NCBI GenBank assembly: GCA_946902875.1
Contig: OX336349.1
Span: 20,421,891 to 20,485,890 of the forward strand
DNA length: 64,000 bases
Direction of reading: 5' to 3'
Origin: Nematopogon swammerdamellus
Taxonomy: Eukaryota > Arthropoda > Insecta > Lepidoptera > Adelidae
Shown one piece after another: positions 31,858-42,934 of this stretch. The translations under genes and the position numbers were made by a program. Each line of letters opens with the position of its first letter. Position 1 is the stretch's first letter. Under the pieces are notes generated by a model. The model was not told the DNA's origin and did not search any database. It worked only from the letters and a program-made list of their open reading frames with translations.

Positions 31858-31989
31858 TTTTGTTTTTTTTTCTTTTGTTTTCTGTTTTAAGCAATGTTAC
31901 GGTGTTAAATTTTTTTAGGGTGTTTAATTTTTTTTATAACCACCTAAGAATTATTTTCGGAAATACAAAAAGTTTTCACTACTGCCGGC

Positions 31990-32395
31990 ACTCCCGGAGT
32001 GCAACTGTGGTTTTTTTTTTTTTTGCTTTAAATTTGATCATGGTATTTTCTCATAAAATATGTTCACTCAAACTAGTATAGTTGTTTTAAGCATGTTGAT
32101 ATTTACTGTGCGCCAGCCGCTGATTCCCGACAGTTCACTTTGGAAAGTGTCGGCGTTAATGTCAATTTGACCCCTGTAATCTTATTTTAACGACGCTGTA
32201 AACCCACCTCCGCAACCCACTGACTGCTCTTCAGATTTTATAATTAAGTCGCCAGCTCGCACTCGTCCGCGATACGGCACATCGCATACATAAAGATCTT
32301 ACTTATTTGCTCGCAGATTATCCCGGTCGCGGAGGTTAATAACATGTAGAAGAGGCAATAATTGTATTGTATTGTTTATTCATACATACATGCAT
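31990..32395. other. Unassigned stretch
   Basis: T-runs and a short ATTGTATTGTATTG run at 32360. No gene recognised. Confidence 0.3.
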
Positions 32396-32398
32396 ACA

Positions 32399-32630
32399 TT
32401 TTTTTTTATGGAAACTGACACGGTTGGCTACATCACCTACAACATCCCTGATGTCAGCCCATAACACCGGGTGGACTTGGTGCCATGTCAGTGCTTCCCT
32501 TCGGTCGTTACACTGAACTGGACGGAAAACACAAACTATTTACATAGCCGTTTGGACCGACCTTTCATTCAGTGCGGTGGTATCAACCCGGGCGGGTTAA
32601 ACCCTACCACCTTGTAATATAAGAAGGGAG
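32399..32630 (-). mobile_element. SINE-A, head missing
   Basis: T-run and GGAAACTGACACGGTTGGCT to AACCCTACCACCTTGTAA. Confidence 0.8.
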
Positions 32631-32888
32631 TCATATCCCTTAGTCGCCTTTTACGACATACGCGGGGAGAGATGCAGTGGGGATATTCTTTTAAAGTACC
32701 GGCTCCACACAGTACACTCCACAAATGCATACCACACACGCTGTATCCCAACAATCAGGGTAAGCAGAGTAATCGGCGTTGTGGTGCAAGAACTCTGGAA
32801 AATTGCAAAACAACATCGACCACCACGTTTAGCAAAGCATTCGGACAAGATAACTATCAAGCAGCAAGTAAGGCACGAAGCTTAGTGT
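32631..32888 (-). repeat. Repeat E, two partial copies in tandem
   Basis: TATCCCTTAGTCGCCTTTTA to AAGTACCGGCTCC (the start of one copy), then CTGTATCCCAACAATCAGGG to AGCAGCAAGTAAGGCACGAA (another). Confidence 0.7.
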
Positions 32889-32889
32889 A

Positions 32890-33530
32890 GAAAGGATCTA
32901 ATGTTCCCCACGAACGTGGGAATGAAAGGCGCGCGGTGAGTGAGCGAGCAGGGATGAATGCGCGGAGAGAGGAGATGGCCGGCGGTGGCGGGGCGTGAGA
33001 TTTCGACCCCGACCGTTCCCGCGCCAGCCCAGCACTCTCCCCTCGCGCGCGTCAAATTACACTTGACGAAAACATAAATTTCAAAAATTAATATCTCGAA
33101 AACTAGACACTGTAGAGAAAAACTTTACACACTGTTTTATCTCGGAAAAACATGAGGATTGCGCTGGCGAAATTAATGAACTCACCGTTACAATACCCTG
33201 TATATGGTTTCCGTGTGTACACGTCTGTCTATGTATGCCTCATTTCTTTCCTATAAAAAAAACTTTAAGTACTGAAAGTACTGAAAAGTACTGAAACTGT
33301 CTACTTCAAGTTTTCCGGTGGCTACTCTATATATGACTTCACGAATACCTGTCAGTAGGCTGAACAAAAAAATTAACTTTTAAAATTAGCTATTTGCAAG
33401 GGTGGCGTTGCTATCGGTATTGAGCTGGGTAGCGGGGATTGCGGCGAGCTGCGGGGGGAGCAGGGGGTTCGCACCCCACGAACCGGCAAACTTAAAGCAG
33501 ACAGGTTATACCTTATCTTCTGCCCGCTTG
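32890..33530. other. Unassigned; GC-rich patch then repeat-like segment
   Basis: 32920-33055 is GC-rich. 33060-33205 (AATATCTCGAAAACTAGACA to AACTCACCGTTACAATACCC) reads like a dispersed insect repeat, but I cannot name it. Confidence 0.35.
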
Positions 33531-33537
33531 CGTGCAG

Positions 33538-34104
33538 TTGTGTGCATGCCGACCAAATGCTGGTCACAAAGTAAAGTGTATGCAATGCATAACGATGCCC
33601 TCTCTGGTTATTCACTTATTTGACTCCGATATTTACGTTGATCGTAAAGTGCGTTTGGGAAATATTTTCTATAGCAAATTGTGTGCATGCCGACCATATG
33701 CTGGTCACAAAGTAAAGTGTATGCAATGCATAACGATGCCCTCTCTGGTTATTCACTTATTTGACTCCGATATTTACGTTGATCGTTAAGTGCGTTTGGG
33801 AAATATTTTCTATAGCAAATTGTGTGCATGCCGACCATATGCTGGTCACAAAGTAAAGTGTATGCAATGCATAACGATGCCCTCTCTGGTTATTCACTTA
33901 TTTGACTCCGATATTTACGTTGATCGTAAAGTGCGTTTGGGAAATATTTTCTATAGCAAATTGTGTGCATGCCGACCATATGCTGGTCACAAAGTAAAGT
34001 GTATGCAATGCATAACGATGCCCTCTCTGGTTATTCACTTATTTGACTCCGATATTTACGTTGATCGTAAAGTGCGTTTGGGAAATATTTTCTATAGCAA
34101 ATTG
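33538..34104 (+). repeat. 141 bp tandem array, 4 units
   Basis: Units begin TTGTGTGCATGCCGACC at 33679, 33820 and 33961, with a diverged first unit at 33538. The period of exactly 141 bp (47 codons) keeps one frame, read as CACRPYAGHKVKCMQC... per unit. A single change in the second unit makes a TAA (33787-33789). No start, promoter or known domain supports a gene. Confidence 0.95.
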
Positions 34105-34109
34105 TCCTG

Positions 34110-34465
34110 TTTATGGGCGCTGGCTGATACAGAATGACAGCGCTTTATTAAAGGATTGATGGTGCTAAGAAATTATAGCCAATAAATATTGTGCCCATTT
34201 ATAGGCCGTAAATAATTTTTTTATGCTTCCATAATTTCGTACAGGCACTTCTTTATCGTAGAATTATAGCATCTTGTGTATGTAGTTACAAATTAATAAT
34301 TTTCCCTTTATCTTCTTTGCTTTTATCTATCAAATATACGTAATTATGTACTTGTATGTATTGTTAATAAGTATTCTTATTATTATTTTATCTTCAATTC
34401 TCACGTTCAAATCTTTTGCTACTACCTACTTACATTCCACTATTATTATCGAATCTCAAACATCC
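34110..34465. other. Unassigned AT-rich stretch
   Basis: No gene recognised. Confidence 0.35.
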
Positions 34466-34467
34466 AA

Positions 34468-34592
34468 AGGTTGACTACAAGAAATCTCTGTAAGGGATAA
34501 GTCCGCCTTTGCACGTTATGTAAATTTTCCAATGTATTTGTTACTGTTTAATGTTTACTGGAGCAATATAGAATTTTCTATCTATCTATCAA
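34468..34592 (+). repeat. LINE-tail repeat with (TATC)n end
   Basis: AAGAAATCTCTGTAAGGGAT then AAGTCCGCCTTTGCAC, ending TTCTATCTATCTATC; inverse of the 2090 and 3153 copies. Confidence 0.6.
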
Positions 34593-34704
34593 ATAATGAA
34601 ATTAATGGCTTTCGCTTAAGTACTCAGTTTACTTTATTATTTAATGCGATTGAGTGATAGAGAAAAATATAATTCTAATTACAATCCAGTCAATCCATGT
34701 CAGC

Positions 34705-35148
34705 CTCGGTAGCTCAGTGGTGCGATCGGTCGACTGTCGGTCGGATCATGAGCACACCTGGGCGCGGTCAGTGGATGGATGGGTGACCGCTCGACCGTTG
34801 GAGGCTGACCGTGGTTAGGTTTCCACGTAACACTGTAGGTCCCTTCCCTTTTTAACCGACTTCAAAAAAAGAAGGAGGTTCTCATTTTGACTGTATTTTT
34901 TTTTAGTTTACTAGGTGGTAGGATTTAACCCGCCCGGGTTGGTACCACCGCACTGAATCGAAAATATCGGTGGAAGCGGCTATTTAAATAGTTAGTGTTT
35001 TCCGTCCAGTTCAGTTTAGCCGGCACGACCGAAGGGAAGCAATGACATGGCACCTAGTTCACCAAGGTGTTATGGGCTGACGTCACGGATGTAGTATGTG
35101 ATCCGAGTATGTGATGTAGCCAAACGTGTCAGTTTTCATAAAAAAAAA
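34705..35148 (+). mobile_element. SINE-A, complete, with a small insertion
   Basis: Head CAGCCTCGGTAGCTCAGTGG, 5S-like GGTCAGTGGATGGATGGGTG...ACCGC, GTGGTTAGGTTTCCACG, central domain, body and tail TGTCAGTTTTCATAAAA. 34853-34908 is a fragment of the CCGACTTC-family element (AACCGACTTCAAAAAAAG). Confidence 0.9.
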
Positions 35149-35149
35149 A

Positions 35150-35698
35150 CAATGAAAAAATTACGAAGATCTATAAATAAATTTAGTTTTATTAAAAAAT
35201 GGCAGAAACTCCTAAATGCCTACCTACCGCCTGGTCGAAACTTCCTCTCAGTAAACTAGAGGTTTATCACTTGCAAGTTGCCCGCAAGTCTGCAAACTTC
35301 ATTCGCTTGAGAATTCTCGTGAATTTTCGAGCGAAAAAGTTTAACTTTGCTGCTGCTGTTCCGATGTAAACTCCGAATTTTTAATTGCGGTAAAACCGAG
35401 ACTCTTTTTATTCAACACGCGGCACCGCCCGCTCTCATATTTCACTTCACTGCTAACCTCATAAGCTATTTAGCGTGATAGTAAGTAGCCTATAGTTGAT
35501 GGGAAGAATCAAGCTATCCGTAGAATTTTGTTCTATTAAAATCGGTTCAGTGGTTCTCGAGTTATAAGCGGACAGACAGACAGACAGAAAGCAGACGTTG
35601 GATTTTATTATAGGTATAAAAAAAGGAGGATAAGGAAGGATGGTGGTTCATTTGGCGAAAAGTTAAAACTAATTTTCCTGCGTACAAGCAGAGTGCCT
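35150..35698. other. Unassigned stretch
   Basis: 35520-35620 (AAAATCGGTTCAGTGGTTCT, then (GACA)n) looks like a transposon fragment of unknown family. The rest is unassigned. Confidence 0.35.
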
Positions 35699-35702
35699 TT
35701 TT

Positions 35703-36020
35703 AGGGTTCCGTATCCGTCGTACGGGACCCTATTACTAAGCCTACGCCGTCTGTCTGTCTGTCTGTCCGCCTGTCTGTCCGAGGGCTGTATCTCTTGAAC
35801 CGTAATAGGTAGCCCGTTGAAATGTTCACAGATTATGTGTTATTATTATGGCCGATATAAGAACAAATAATAAAAAGTAAAAAATTCACTGGGTCCCTGT
35901 ACAAGAAACTAAAAAGTGCATGCGCGCCATCTACCAAAAACAGTATGAAGCAGCGCTGACCATGACATGGTGATACGGAACCCTCGGTGCGCGAGTTCGA
36001 CTCGCACTTGGCCGGTTTTA
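35703..36020 (+). mobile_element. MINE-2 MITE
   Basis: AGGGTTCCGTATCCGTCGTA, (GTCT)n at 35749-35780, and the end TCGCACTTGGCCGG. Confidence 0.9.
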
Positions 36021-36024
36021 TCAG

Positions 36025-36632
36025 GATCCCGTATCCAGCGACAAAAATCGATCAGGTGTAAAAACAAAAATGTCCATAAAAAAAAATTAAGCGTATATTG
36101 AATTGAAGTAGTCCATTTAGTGCTTACGGCATGGAAGCTATTTTGTGAAGTTTGTATCGAAAAAGTATTCGACTATAAGAAAATTTATGTAGTAATGAAA
36201 ATGTTATATATCTCTATCTAATATTTATCTACATACATACATGTTAATGATAAAGTCGTAAAAAAAATCATCGCAAAAGTTTTCGCTAACTCCCGCACCG
36301 CTAAAGTCTACTTTGGAAATATTCCCGATCCGCTAAATTTTTACACAAGATACATTGTAAATACATTGTTTCCATAAGTTTTTATGTAAGTAAACCCCTA
36401 AATTGTTACACTCTTCGGTGGTATTGAGTACTGACCCAAATCCCCTTTATACTTTGATATGACGCCTTTTCCGAATGGTGGTAAAATTCTTAAACACCGC
36501 CATAAAAGCGATCCTTACTTCGACAACAAGTCTGAAAGTGTTAATATAAGTAAGAGCACGTTTACACGGAGCAACACTAAATAGAATTGGTTTTAACTGC
36601 GCAAATAAGGGCGTGTTTACATCGGAGACATC
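36025..36632. other. Unassigned AT-rich stretch
   Basis: No gene recognised. Confidence 0.3.
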
Positions 36633-36633
36633 T

Positions 36634-37225
36634 TGAACAAGCAACTTCAATTAAGTGACGGTGCGCACACAGCCTAGTAACTCAATCAATACAGATAATT
36701 GAAAAACCCAGAAACGCGATTGTCATATTGTTTACATTTACCTCGTAACGATCAATTGTTTTTTATACAGCGCGACCTATGAACAAGCAACTTCAATTAA
36801 GTGACGGTGCGCACACAGCGTAGTAACTCAATCAATACAGATAATTGAAAAACCCAGAAACGCGATTGTCACATTGTTTACATTTACCTCGTTACGATCA
36901 ATTGTTTTTTTTTTACAGCGCGACCTATGAACAAGCAACTTCAATTAAGTGACGGTGCGCACACAGCGTAGTAACTCAATCAATACAGATAATTGAAAAA
37001 CCCAGAAACGCGATTGTCATATTGTTTACATTTACCTCGTTACGATCAATTGTTTTTTTTTACAGCGCGACCTATGAACAAGCAACTTCAATTAAGTGAC
37101 GGTGCGCACACAGCGTAGTAACTCAATCAATACAGATAATTGAAAAACCCAGAAACGCGATTGTCATATTGTTTACATTTACCTCGTTACGATCAATTGT
37201 TTTTTTTTTTACAGCGCGACCTATG
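36634..37225 (+). repeat. 147 bp tandem array, 4 units
   Basis: Units begin GAACAAGCAACTTCAATTAA at 36634, 36781, 36929 and 37076 and end ACAGCGCGACCTATG. They differ mostly in the length of a T-run after GATCAATTG. The fourth unit joins directly to a LINE-D stub. Confidence 0.97.
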
Positions 37226-37412
37226 GCGCCGAGCCACCCATAAGCAAAGATGCCATAAGGTGTCTAACGACGCCCATGGACATTCGGTCGTATGCGGGGG
37301 TTGCGAATGCCATGCCGGCCTGACAGGTGCCCATTTACGCCCCTCTTGAAGGACCCGAGACTGTGCTTGGGGAGAAATATATGGGCAGGGAGAGCGTTCC
37401 AGAGTTTACCGG
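37222..37412 (-). pseudogene. LINE-D ORF2 end and tail
   Basis: Antisense: GCGCCGAGCCACCCATAAG to GAGCGTTCCAGAGTTTACCG, the same protein end as at 8576 (LWNALPxxIF). Confidence 0.75.
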
Positions 37413-37461
37413 TCGGCATGCATTCCATTTACAGCTGACGTACATACAATGTTCTTGGTAC

Positions 37462-37765
37462 ATACCTACCACACGCTGTATCCCGACAATCGGGTTGAGC
37501 AGAGTAATCGGTGTTGTGCTGCAAGTACTCTTGTAAATTAAAGCACAACAGCGACCACCACGTTTAGCAATGTATTAGAACAAGATAATTATCAAGCAGC
37601 AAGTAAGGCACGAAGACTCGCCTGCTGCATGACTCGGCGGAGGGACCGCGCCAACCAAGGTAAGGGGTGGCTAGCCTGTCGCCCTTTAGCACGGCGCCAT
37701 GTCCTTATACCTTAGTCGCCTTTTACGACATGCACAGGGAGAGATGCAGTGGGGCTATTCTAAAA
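37462..37765 (-). repeat. Repeat E copy, nearly complete
   Basis: TACCACACGCTGTATCCCGA through CTGCATGACTCGGCGGAGGG to GAGATGCAGTGGGGCTATTC. Confidence 0.85.
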
Positions 37766-37816
37766 TATATATCTATTTATATGTTAGTAATCAAGTGCGA
37801 CAGAGATTTTTTTTTC

Positions 37817-37905
37817 CGACTACGAAAATGAAGGAAATAACAAGTAAAGTTGACCAAAAACGCTGTAATAACAACTTTCCTTGTTATTTCCTTGGTTTTT
37901 CGTAG
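37817..37905. repeat. Long hairpin
   Basis: CTACGAAAATGAAGGAAATA...AGTTG faces CAACTTTCCTTGTTATTTCC...CGTAG; about 33 bp arms with few mismatches. Confidence 0.8.
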
Positions 37906-37909
37906 CCGG

Positions 37910-38585
37910 GTTTTATTAATAATGTTTAAAATATCCACGGTACCTACTTCAAAAACCCAGAGATGTAAATTGTACGTGTTTGTAATTTCGTCTTTAAGCA
38001 ATTTTCTTTCACTTCCTCGATGCGCGTTCGATGTATTTGTTATTATGATAACAAAATGGTGTGTTGTCCTTTCGCTTTTCATAAACAAAGACAACGAAAC
38101 AGAATATTGACGAATTGGAAAGGAAATTAAGCGTGACTCTAGGTTAATTATTTTATTCCCGTCCTCTACGGAAGCATTAACCAAAACAATCCTTCGCCTA
38201 CACCAGGTGGCGGGCGCGATCGGCGCCGGCGCATTACTCTCGAAAAAAAATCATTTTGGAAGATTTTTCCATAAAACTTCATGAACTAACATATGGATTG
38301 TATTTACAGATAAATATTCTAGCTATAAATAGTATTTTTTTATATATATTGCATATTATTATTTTGTAAAGTTGTGTTATATGAAAATCGCGACCTGTCT
38401 CAGATTTTTTATTTTTATAAATTTATTAGACCGGAAATCGGTCACATAGTATTTTTATTATAAACACTAATAAATAACGGACCTAATCATACCTTTCTTG
38501 TGTATCAGCAGCCCCCGTGTCAACCACAATAAAATTTTGAATTCGCAAAAAATGTTGGCAAAAAAAACACTTTCACCAAGTTCCT
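37910..38585. other. Unassigned AT-rich stretch
   Basis: A GC-rich patch at 38205-38240. No gene recognised. Confidence 0.3.
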
Positions 38586-38587
38586 AG

Positions 38588-38912
38588 GCGAAACCTAGGT
38601 CACAAAAATGGCTCATTTCTCGTAAATTTACGACATGCAAGCACTAAGCGGCACATATTATTCAACTAGAAGAACTAAGGAACATTTCTGTCACCTCACT
38701 TTTTCCAAAAAAACGATTTATTTTGAGAAACAAGCTTCTCAAAACAGGCAAGTTTGTATGGCGCGAGACCTAGGTCACAAAAATGGCTTGTTTCTCGTAA
38801 ATGTACGACATGTAAGCACTAAACGGCATATATTATTCAACTAGAAGAACTAATGAACATTTCTGTCACCTCACTTTCTCCGAAAAACCGATTTATTTTG
38901 AGAAACAAGCTT
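38588..38912 (+). repeat. Direct repeat, about 175 bp, 2 copies
   Basis: GACCTAGGTCACAAAAATGG-type starts at 38590 and 38766. Both copies continue through TATTATTCAACTAGAAGAAC and TTTATTTTGAGAAACAAGC. Confidence 0.85.
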
Positions 38913-38914
38913 TG

Positions 38915-39718
38915 ACAACAACAACAAACAGGAAAAAATTGTCAGTATGGAGTAGGACTTTTCTTCGACTTTTTACGTAAAATGCATCTCAACTCAGTAC
39001 AAACAAATGTACTCAATAGGTCCGGAATATAATGAAAAAGAGAAAAAACATCACTTACCGGTCCATTCTTCTGTATTTGGTGAACAAACTCAACGAACAT
39101 TCACTACACCGACCCACAACACAACACCCACAACAATGACGACAGATATGATATTTTTTTCCTACTCTGTCGGCTCGTTGTTGTCTTCGGTAATGATAGT
39201 GTTGGTAGATCAATTTTGTCAACTTTATAGTATGTCTCTTTGTACTAATACTATAATAGTAGATTGTGTAGGGAAAAATTATTTTTCGGCCCATGCAGCG
39301 GTTTGGAGCGGTGGCGGGTTAATATTGACCGCTCCATAGATGACGGTATAAATGCTCGGCGGGCAATATTGCCCGCTCCAGTGATGAAGGGTATAACAGA
39401 ATACCTCGAAAATATGTAAATTTGCAATAATGGAAAGATCGAATATACTTTATACGAACATAAAAAAAAATTCAAAACAATATCTTAAATTACTCAAAAG
39501 ACATTTTTCCACACATATCTTGTTACTTTAGAATTGAAGAGAGTATTAATAGAATTGATTACTTTCTTTGTAAGAGTAAGTGTAATATAAATTACGTGAA
39601 CGCAGATCCGCCTTCTGTCTTGCCCTTGATGACTTCTTATTTGAGCTTCAGATTTGCTATTGAACCGACTTTCACGCGAGCGGCGACGCAGACACATCTA
39701 GTTACGAAAAATTATAAA
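38915..39718. other. Unassigned stretch
   Basis: 39300-39385 has GAGCGG...CCGCTC pairing around AATATTGACCGCTCC and AATATTGCCCGCTCC. No gene recognised. Confidence 0.3.
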
Positions 39719-39725
39719 TTTAAAA

Positions 39726-40195
39726 TACCTCCGACCGTTAAAAAGTCAAAAATATTTTCAGTTTACTTACTGAAAGGAGTCGGGGGACCGCTAAGTAAAT
39801 ACCCGCGCAGCTTGAGTTTTTATGTGTATTTTATTTACTTAGCGTTCCCCTGAATCCTTTAAGTAAGTGAACGGAAATGAATTTTGACTTTTTAAGGGTC
39901 GGAGATTTTTTGAAATTTGTAATTAACTTTTATTTCAAGCTTTTTTAAAACAAACCTCATCCAGATCGGTCCAACCGTGAGACGTAATTTTTTTATTACT
40001 TCATAATTTATCTGATTACTAACATAATACACATGATTACTAAGCTAAGAACCATCCAGGTTAAACCAGCTTTCTAATAAAAAACCGCATCCAAATCGGT
40101 CCATCCGTTTAGGAGCTAAGATACCACAGACACACAGATACTTACGTTAAACTTGTAAAACCCATCTTTTTCGGGGGTCGGGGGTTAATAAAACT
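39726..40195 (+). mobile_element. P repeat: hairpin plus LINE-like tail
   Basis: 39726-39900 is a hairpin (CTCCGACCGTTAAAAAGTCA ... TGACTTTTTAAGGGTCGGAG) built round GGACCGCTAAGTAAATACCC. The tail 40040-40190 matches 30535-30692. Relatives at 48790-48965 and 52860-53232. Confidence 0.7.
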
Positions 40196-40199
40196 ACGA

Positions 40200-40945
40200 G
40201 ATTTCATAAATGAATGTCCGTGCGTTCCATTAAAACGTGCAAAGAAAAGTCCACCATTATCATAGCGCGGCATTGTTCATCCAATTTAGCTTCACATAAA
40301 TGTTTTTGTGTCATTCTCTGACTGCTTTCTTTCTTAGTCAGTTGGACTCAGTGTAGCGTACGAACTAGCCAGCCAGAGTCCAAGCAAAGAATTAAAACTG
40401 ATGGACCAGTGGTAACAATTTGTCGAACACGTGAAGGCATTGTGCTCGTGAAGAGTGTGAATATATTGGCCCTAATACAGACTTACCTGATTTTATCCAG
40501 TGATTCCTGATGTTATTTGGAACCAAAATCCCCAATCAAAAATTTCTCAAAACAAAATCGCTCCTTGTGAACGATCGTTTGCAATGCAAAGAGGCATACC
40601 ATAGTTAACTTCGCGGTGAAACAGAAATATGGTTAGAGCTGTGGAGGAAGGGTGACGCCAAGCAAGATCCCGCGCGCCGCGGAGCGAAGACGTGGCATAT
40701 TTACACGACTTGAAAGTTTTTCGCCGAAAAATACAAACAATTTTACTTAGAATTCTGACTACGAAAGACTATCAGGTGTAAAGAGCCTTTGTCGAATTTT
40801 AATGCGTAATTTGTATCAACTCAATAATGTTAGTTATTATAATATAATAATACATAATTTATATTTAGGTAATAATTATTTACAGAATTAATACACAAGA
40901 TTAAAATATTTACATATATATACATAAGCTACATAGATGTCCATG
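40200..40945. other. Unassigned stretch
   Basis: AT-rich at 40830-40930. No recognised repeat. Confidence 0.3.
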
Positions 40946-40949
40946 TCTT

Positions 40950-41069
40950 CTATTCCTCTTCGTCTGAGTCATCTGTATCACTGTCATCTTCCTTTAGGTT
41001 TATTATTAGGGGTGACGTCTGGTCTCTTAAAATAGCCTTCGCCTTAAAATAAGTCTTTCTCCTGTTGGT
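40950..41069 (-). CDS. Possible C-terminal coding fragment with acidic tail
   Basis: A minus-strand frame of 39 codons reads NRRKTYFKAKAILRDQ..., ending LKEDDSDTDDSDEEE and TAG at 40950. The acidic end and absence of internal stops resemble a real protein terminus, possibly a last exon, a retrocopy end or a transposon ORF end. A TAG lies directly upstream, and the AG there could serve as a splice acceptor, but its pyrimidine tract is weak. I do not recognise the protein. Confidence 0.25.
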   Translation of the reverse strand, partial: TNRRKTYFKAKAILRDQTSPLIINLKEDDSDTDDSDEEE

Positions 41070-41261
41070 CTACTCTACAGCATGAATCTTGCTGGGATTG
41101 CTCGCTTTTGTGCTGGGTGTGCGAATTAGCTAATTATCGACAAACAACTCGCGCACATTGCACCGTACTTATTGAAATAATGATTTATGACTCAAATTTT
41201 GCATTCGTAATGGCTCGATGCTTTAGAGTACGAAAACGTAAGTACGCAAAAGAGGAAGTGT

Positions 41262-41303
41262 CTATTCGTAGGTATACCTGCATGCAGGTATACCTACGAA
41301 TAG
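41262..41303. repeat. Perfect 42 bp palindrome without spacer
   Basis: CTATTCGTAGGTATACCTGC at 41262 is followed, after A at the centre, by its exact complement to 41303. The half-site TATTCGTAGG or its inverse recurs at 41323, 41515, 41557 and 41645. Confidence 0.95.
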
Positions 41304-41689
41304 CCCTGTCCGATCGGGAATGTCTATTCGTAGGTAAAACTGCGTGCAGGTATGCAAACTGCACTATGGGAGTTTTCAACGAAACGTAACAAAAACGACA
41401 CGCACCGCCTCAAAATTAGGTTAGGGTTAAATTATAGATAGCGACTAGCGACGCATCTTCTGTAATTTAACCCTGGTTATTTTTTTTTAAACCAACTCGC
41501 ATAGTGCAGTTCGTACCTACGAATACCTGCGAATAGCACTGTCCCGCCTGGTAGGTCTATTCGTAGGAAATCAAATAGGACACTCCCAGTTCTTAGTTAA
41601 TAATCTCTGTTTTAGCATACCTACGAGTTCTTAGTTAATAATCTCTGTTTGGCGTACCTACGAATAGCCCTGCCCCGCAAAAGAAGCAC

Positions 41690-42108
41690 GGGATAAAATA
41701 AACGACAATGACCGTCCAACAGTTTTGAATTCTATTAAACCCAACACAATGGGTCTCGTCTCGTCACACTGAGTAGACATTGGTGGCAATTAGCGACAAT
41801 GTTGTCAGCCGGGCTTGTATCCATGGCAGCTGGCCAATCCATTTATTCGCCAGTTGATAGATTTTAGTCCTAATTGAAAATAAATTGGTATATCACTTTG
41901 TTACTTATATATTGGTTTTGTATAAACACGTACGTATACTAACATTAGCTGATTCCTAGCTCCTAACATTTATTTATTTATTTATTTATTAGAAACAGAC
42001 AGCCTAATGACAAACAGATAAAACTTAAGTTGTACTTACATACATTGAAGTCTGGCTGGCCACATTTTGTTATCCTGATTAGACTATAGTTTAGTGGGAT
42101 CAAACGTG
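41690..42108. other. Unassigned stretch
   Basis: Includes (ATTT)n at 41970-41993. No gene recognised. Confidence 0.3.
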
Positions 42109-42109
42109 T

Positions 42110-42432
42110 GTGTTTGAGTAGTGAGTGTCAATGCAGTGTAGTGTTTAGTAATGTAGTGTGATGTAGCGTAATGTTTTGTGGTGGTTGTGTAGTGTAGTGT
42201 AGTGGTTGTGTAGTGTAGTGTAGTGTAGTGTAGTGTAGTGTAGTGTAGTGAAGTGTAGTGCAGTGCAGTGCAGTGCAGTGCAGTGCAGTGCAGTGTAGTG
42301 GTTGTGTAGTGTAGTGTAGTGTAGTGTAGTGTAGTGCAGTGCAGTGCAGTGCAGTGCAGTGCAGTGTAGTGCAGTGTAGTGGTTGTGTAGTGTAGTGCAG
42401 TGCAGTGCAGTGCAGTGTAGTGTAGTGTGATG
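42110..42432 (+). repeat. Pentanucleotide array (TAGTG/CAGTG)n
   Basis: About 320 bp of GTGTA and GTGCA pentamers. Blocks of TAGTG alternate with CAGTG and are punctuated by GTGGTTGTGTAG at 42180, 42203, 42297 and 42378. The Thr/His/Tyr/Leu-rich frames on the minus strand are by-products. Confidence 0.95.
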
Positions 42433-42496
42433 ACAGAATTTTGAGACCTCACATGGCGGACGCATTGGCAAAGTAAACCAAAAACATCTTAAAGTA

Positions 42497-42556
42497 ACTT
42501 ACTCCATGACCAATGACCATCCCTTACAGATTTATTATTAGTATTGATTGATGTGA
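42497..42556 (-). repeat. Helitron-like 5' end fragment
   Basis: In antisense: TCAATACTAATAATAAATCT then GTAAGGGATGGTCAT, the same start as 9093 and 56296. Confidence 0.65.
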
Positions 42557-42559
42557 TGA

Positions 42560-42930
42560 TGGATGACAAAATGAACGTATACTCAGCGTGTAAAGCTATC
42601 TATAACGCGACTATGTACCATAAATACATACACACTTATTATATACATACATACATATGTACATGCTCCTACTAACATACACATGTGTATTCTTTGCGGA
42701 CTTTTCTTAATGAAATGTGCGCTGAAGCAAATCGCAATGGGTGGCTCGGGCTCCACTCGTGTGGTAGAGTTGGCTTGACATTTTAATCTATTTTACCGTT
42801 TTTTCAAGTTTATCCTGTGCACTTAGTTTGTGTCAATTCTTTTGTATTTTCTTTAATATCTATAAACCATGCATTTTAAAATTATAACAAAATATATATT
42901 AGAATTACTTATATATAACGCGCCCTTTTC
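42560..42930. other. Unassigned stretch
   Basis: (CATA)n runs at 42620-42660. No gene recognised. Confidence 0.3.
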
Positions 42931-42934
42931 AACC

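Noticed and set aside
42110..42432. Telomere-type repeat
   Set aside because: The insect telomere unit is TTAGG; the units here are TAGTG/CAGTG.
42084..42471. Thr/His/Leu/Tyr-rich minus-strand frames
   Set aside because: By-products of the TAGTG/CAGTG pentanucleotide array.
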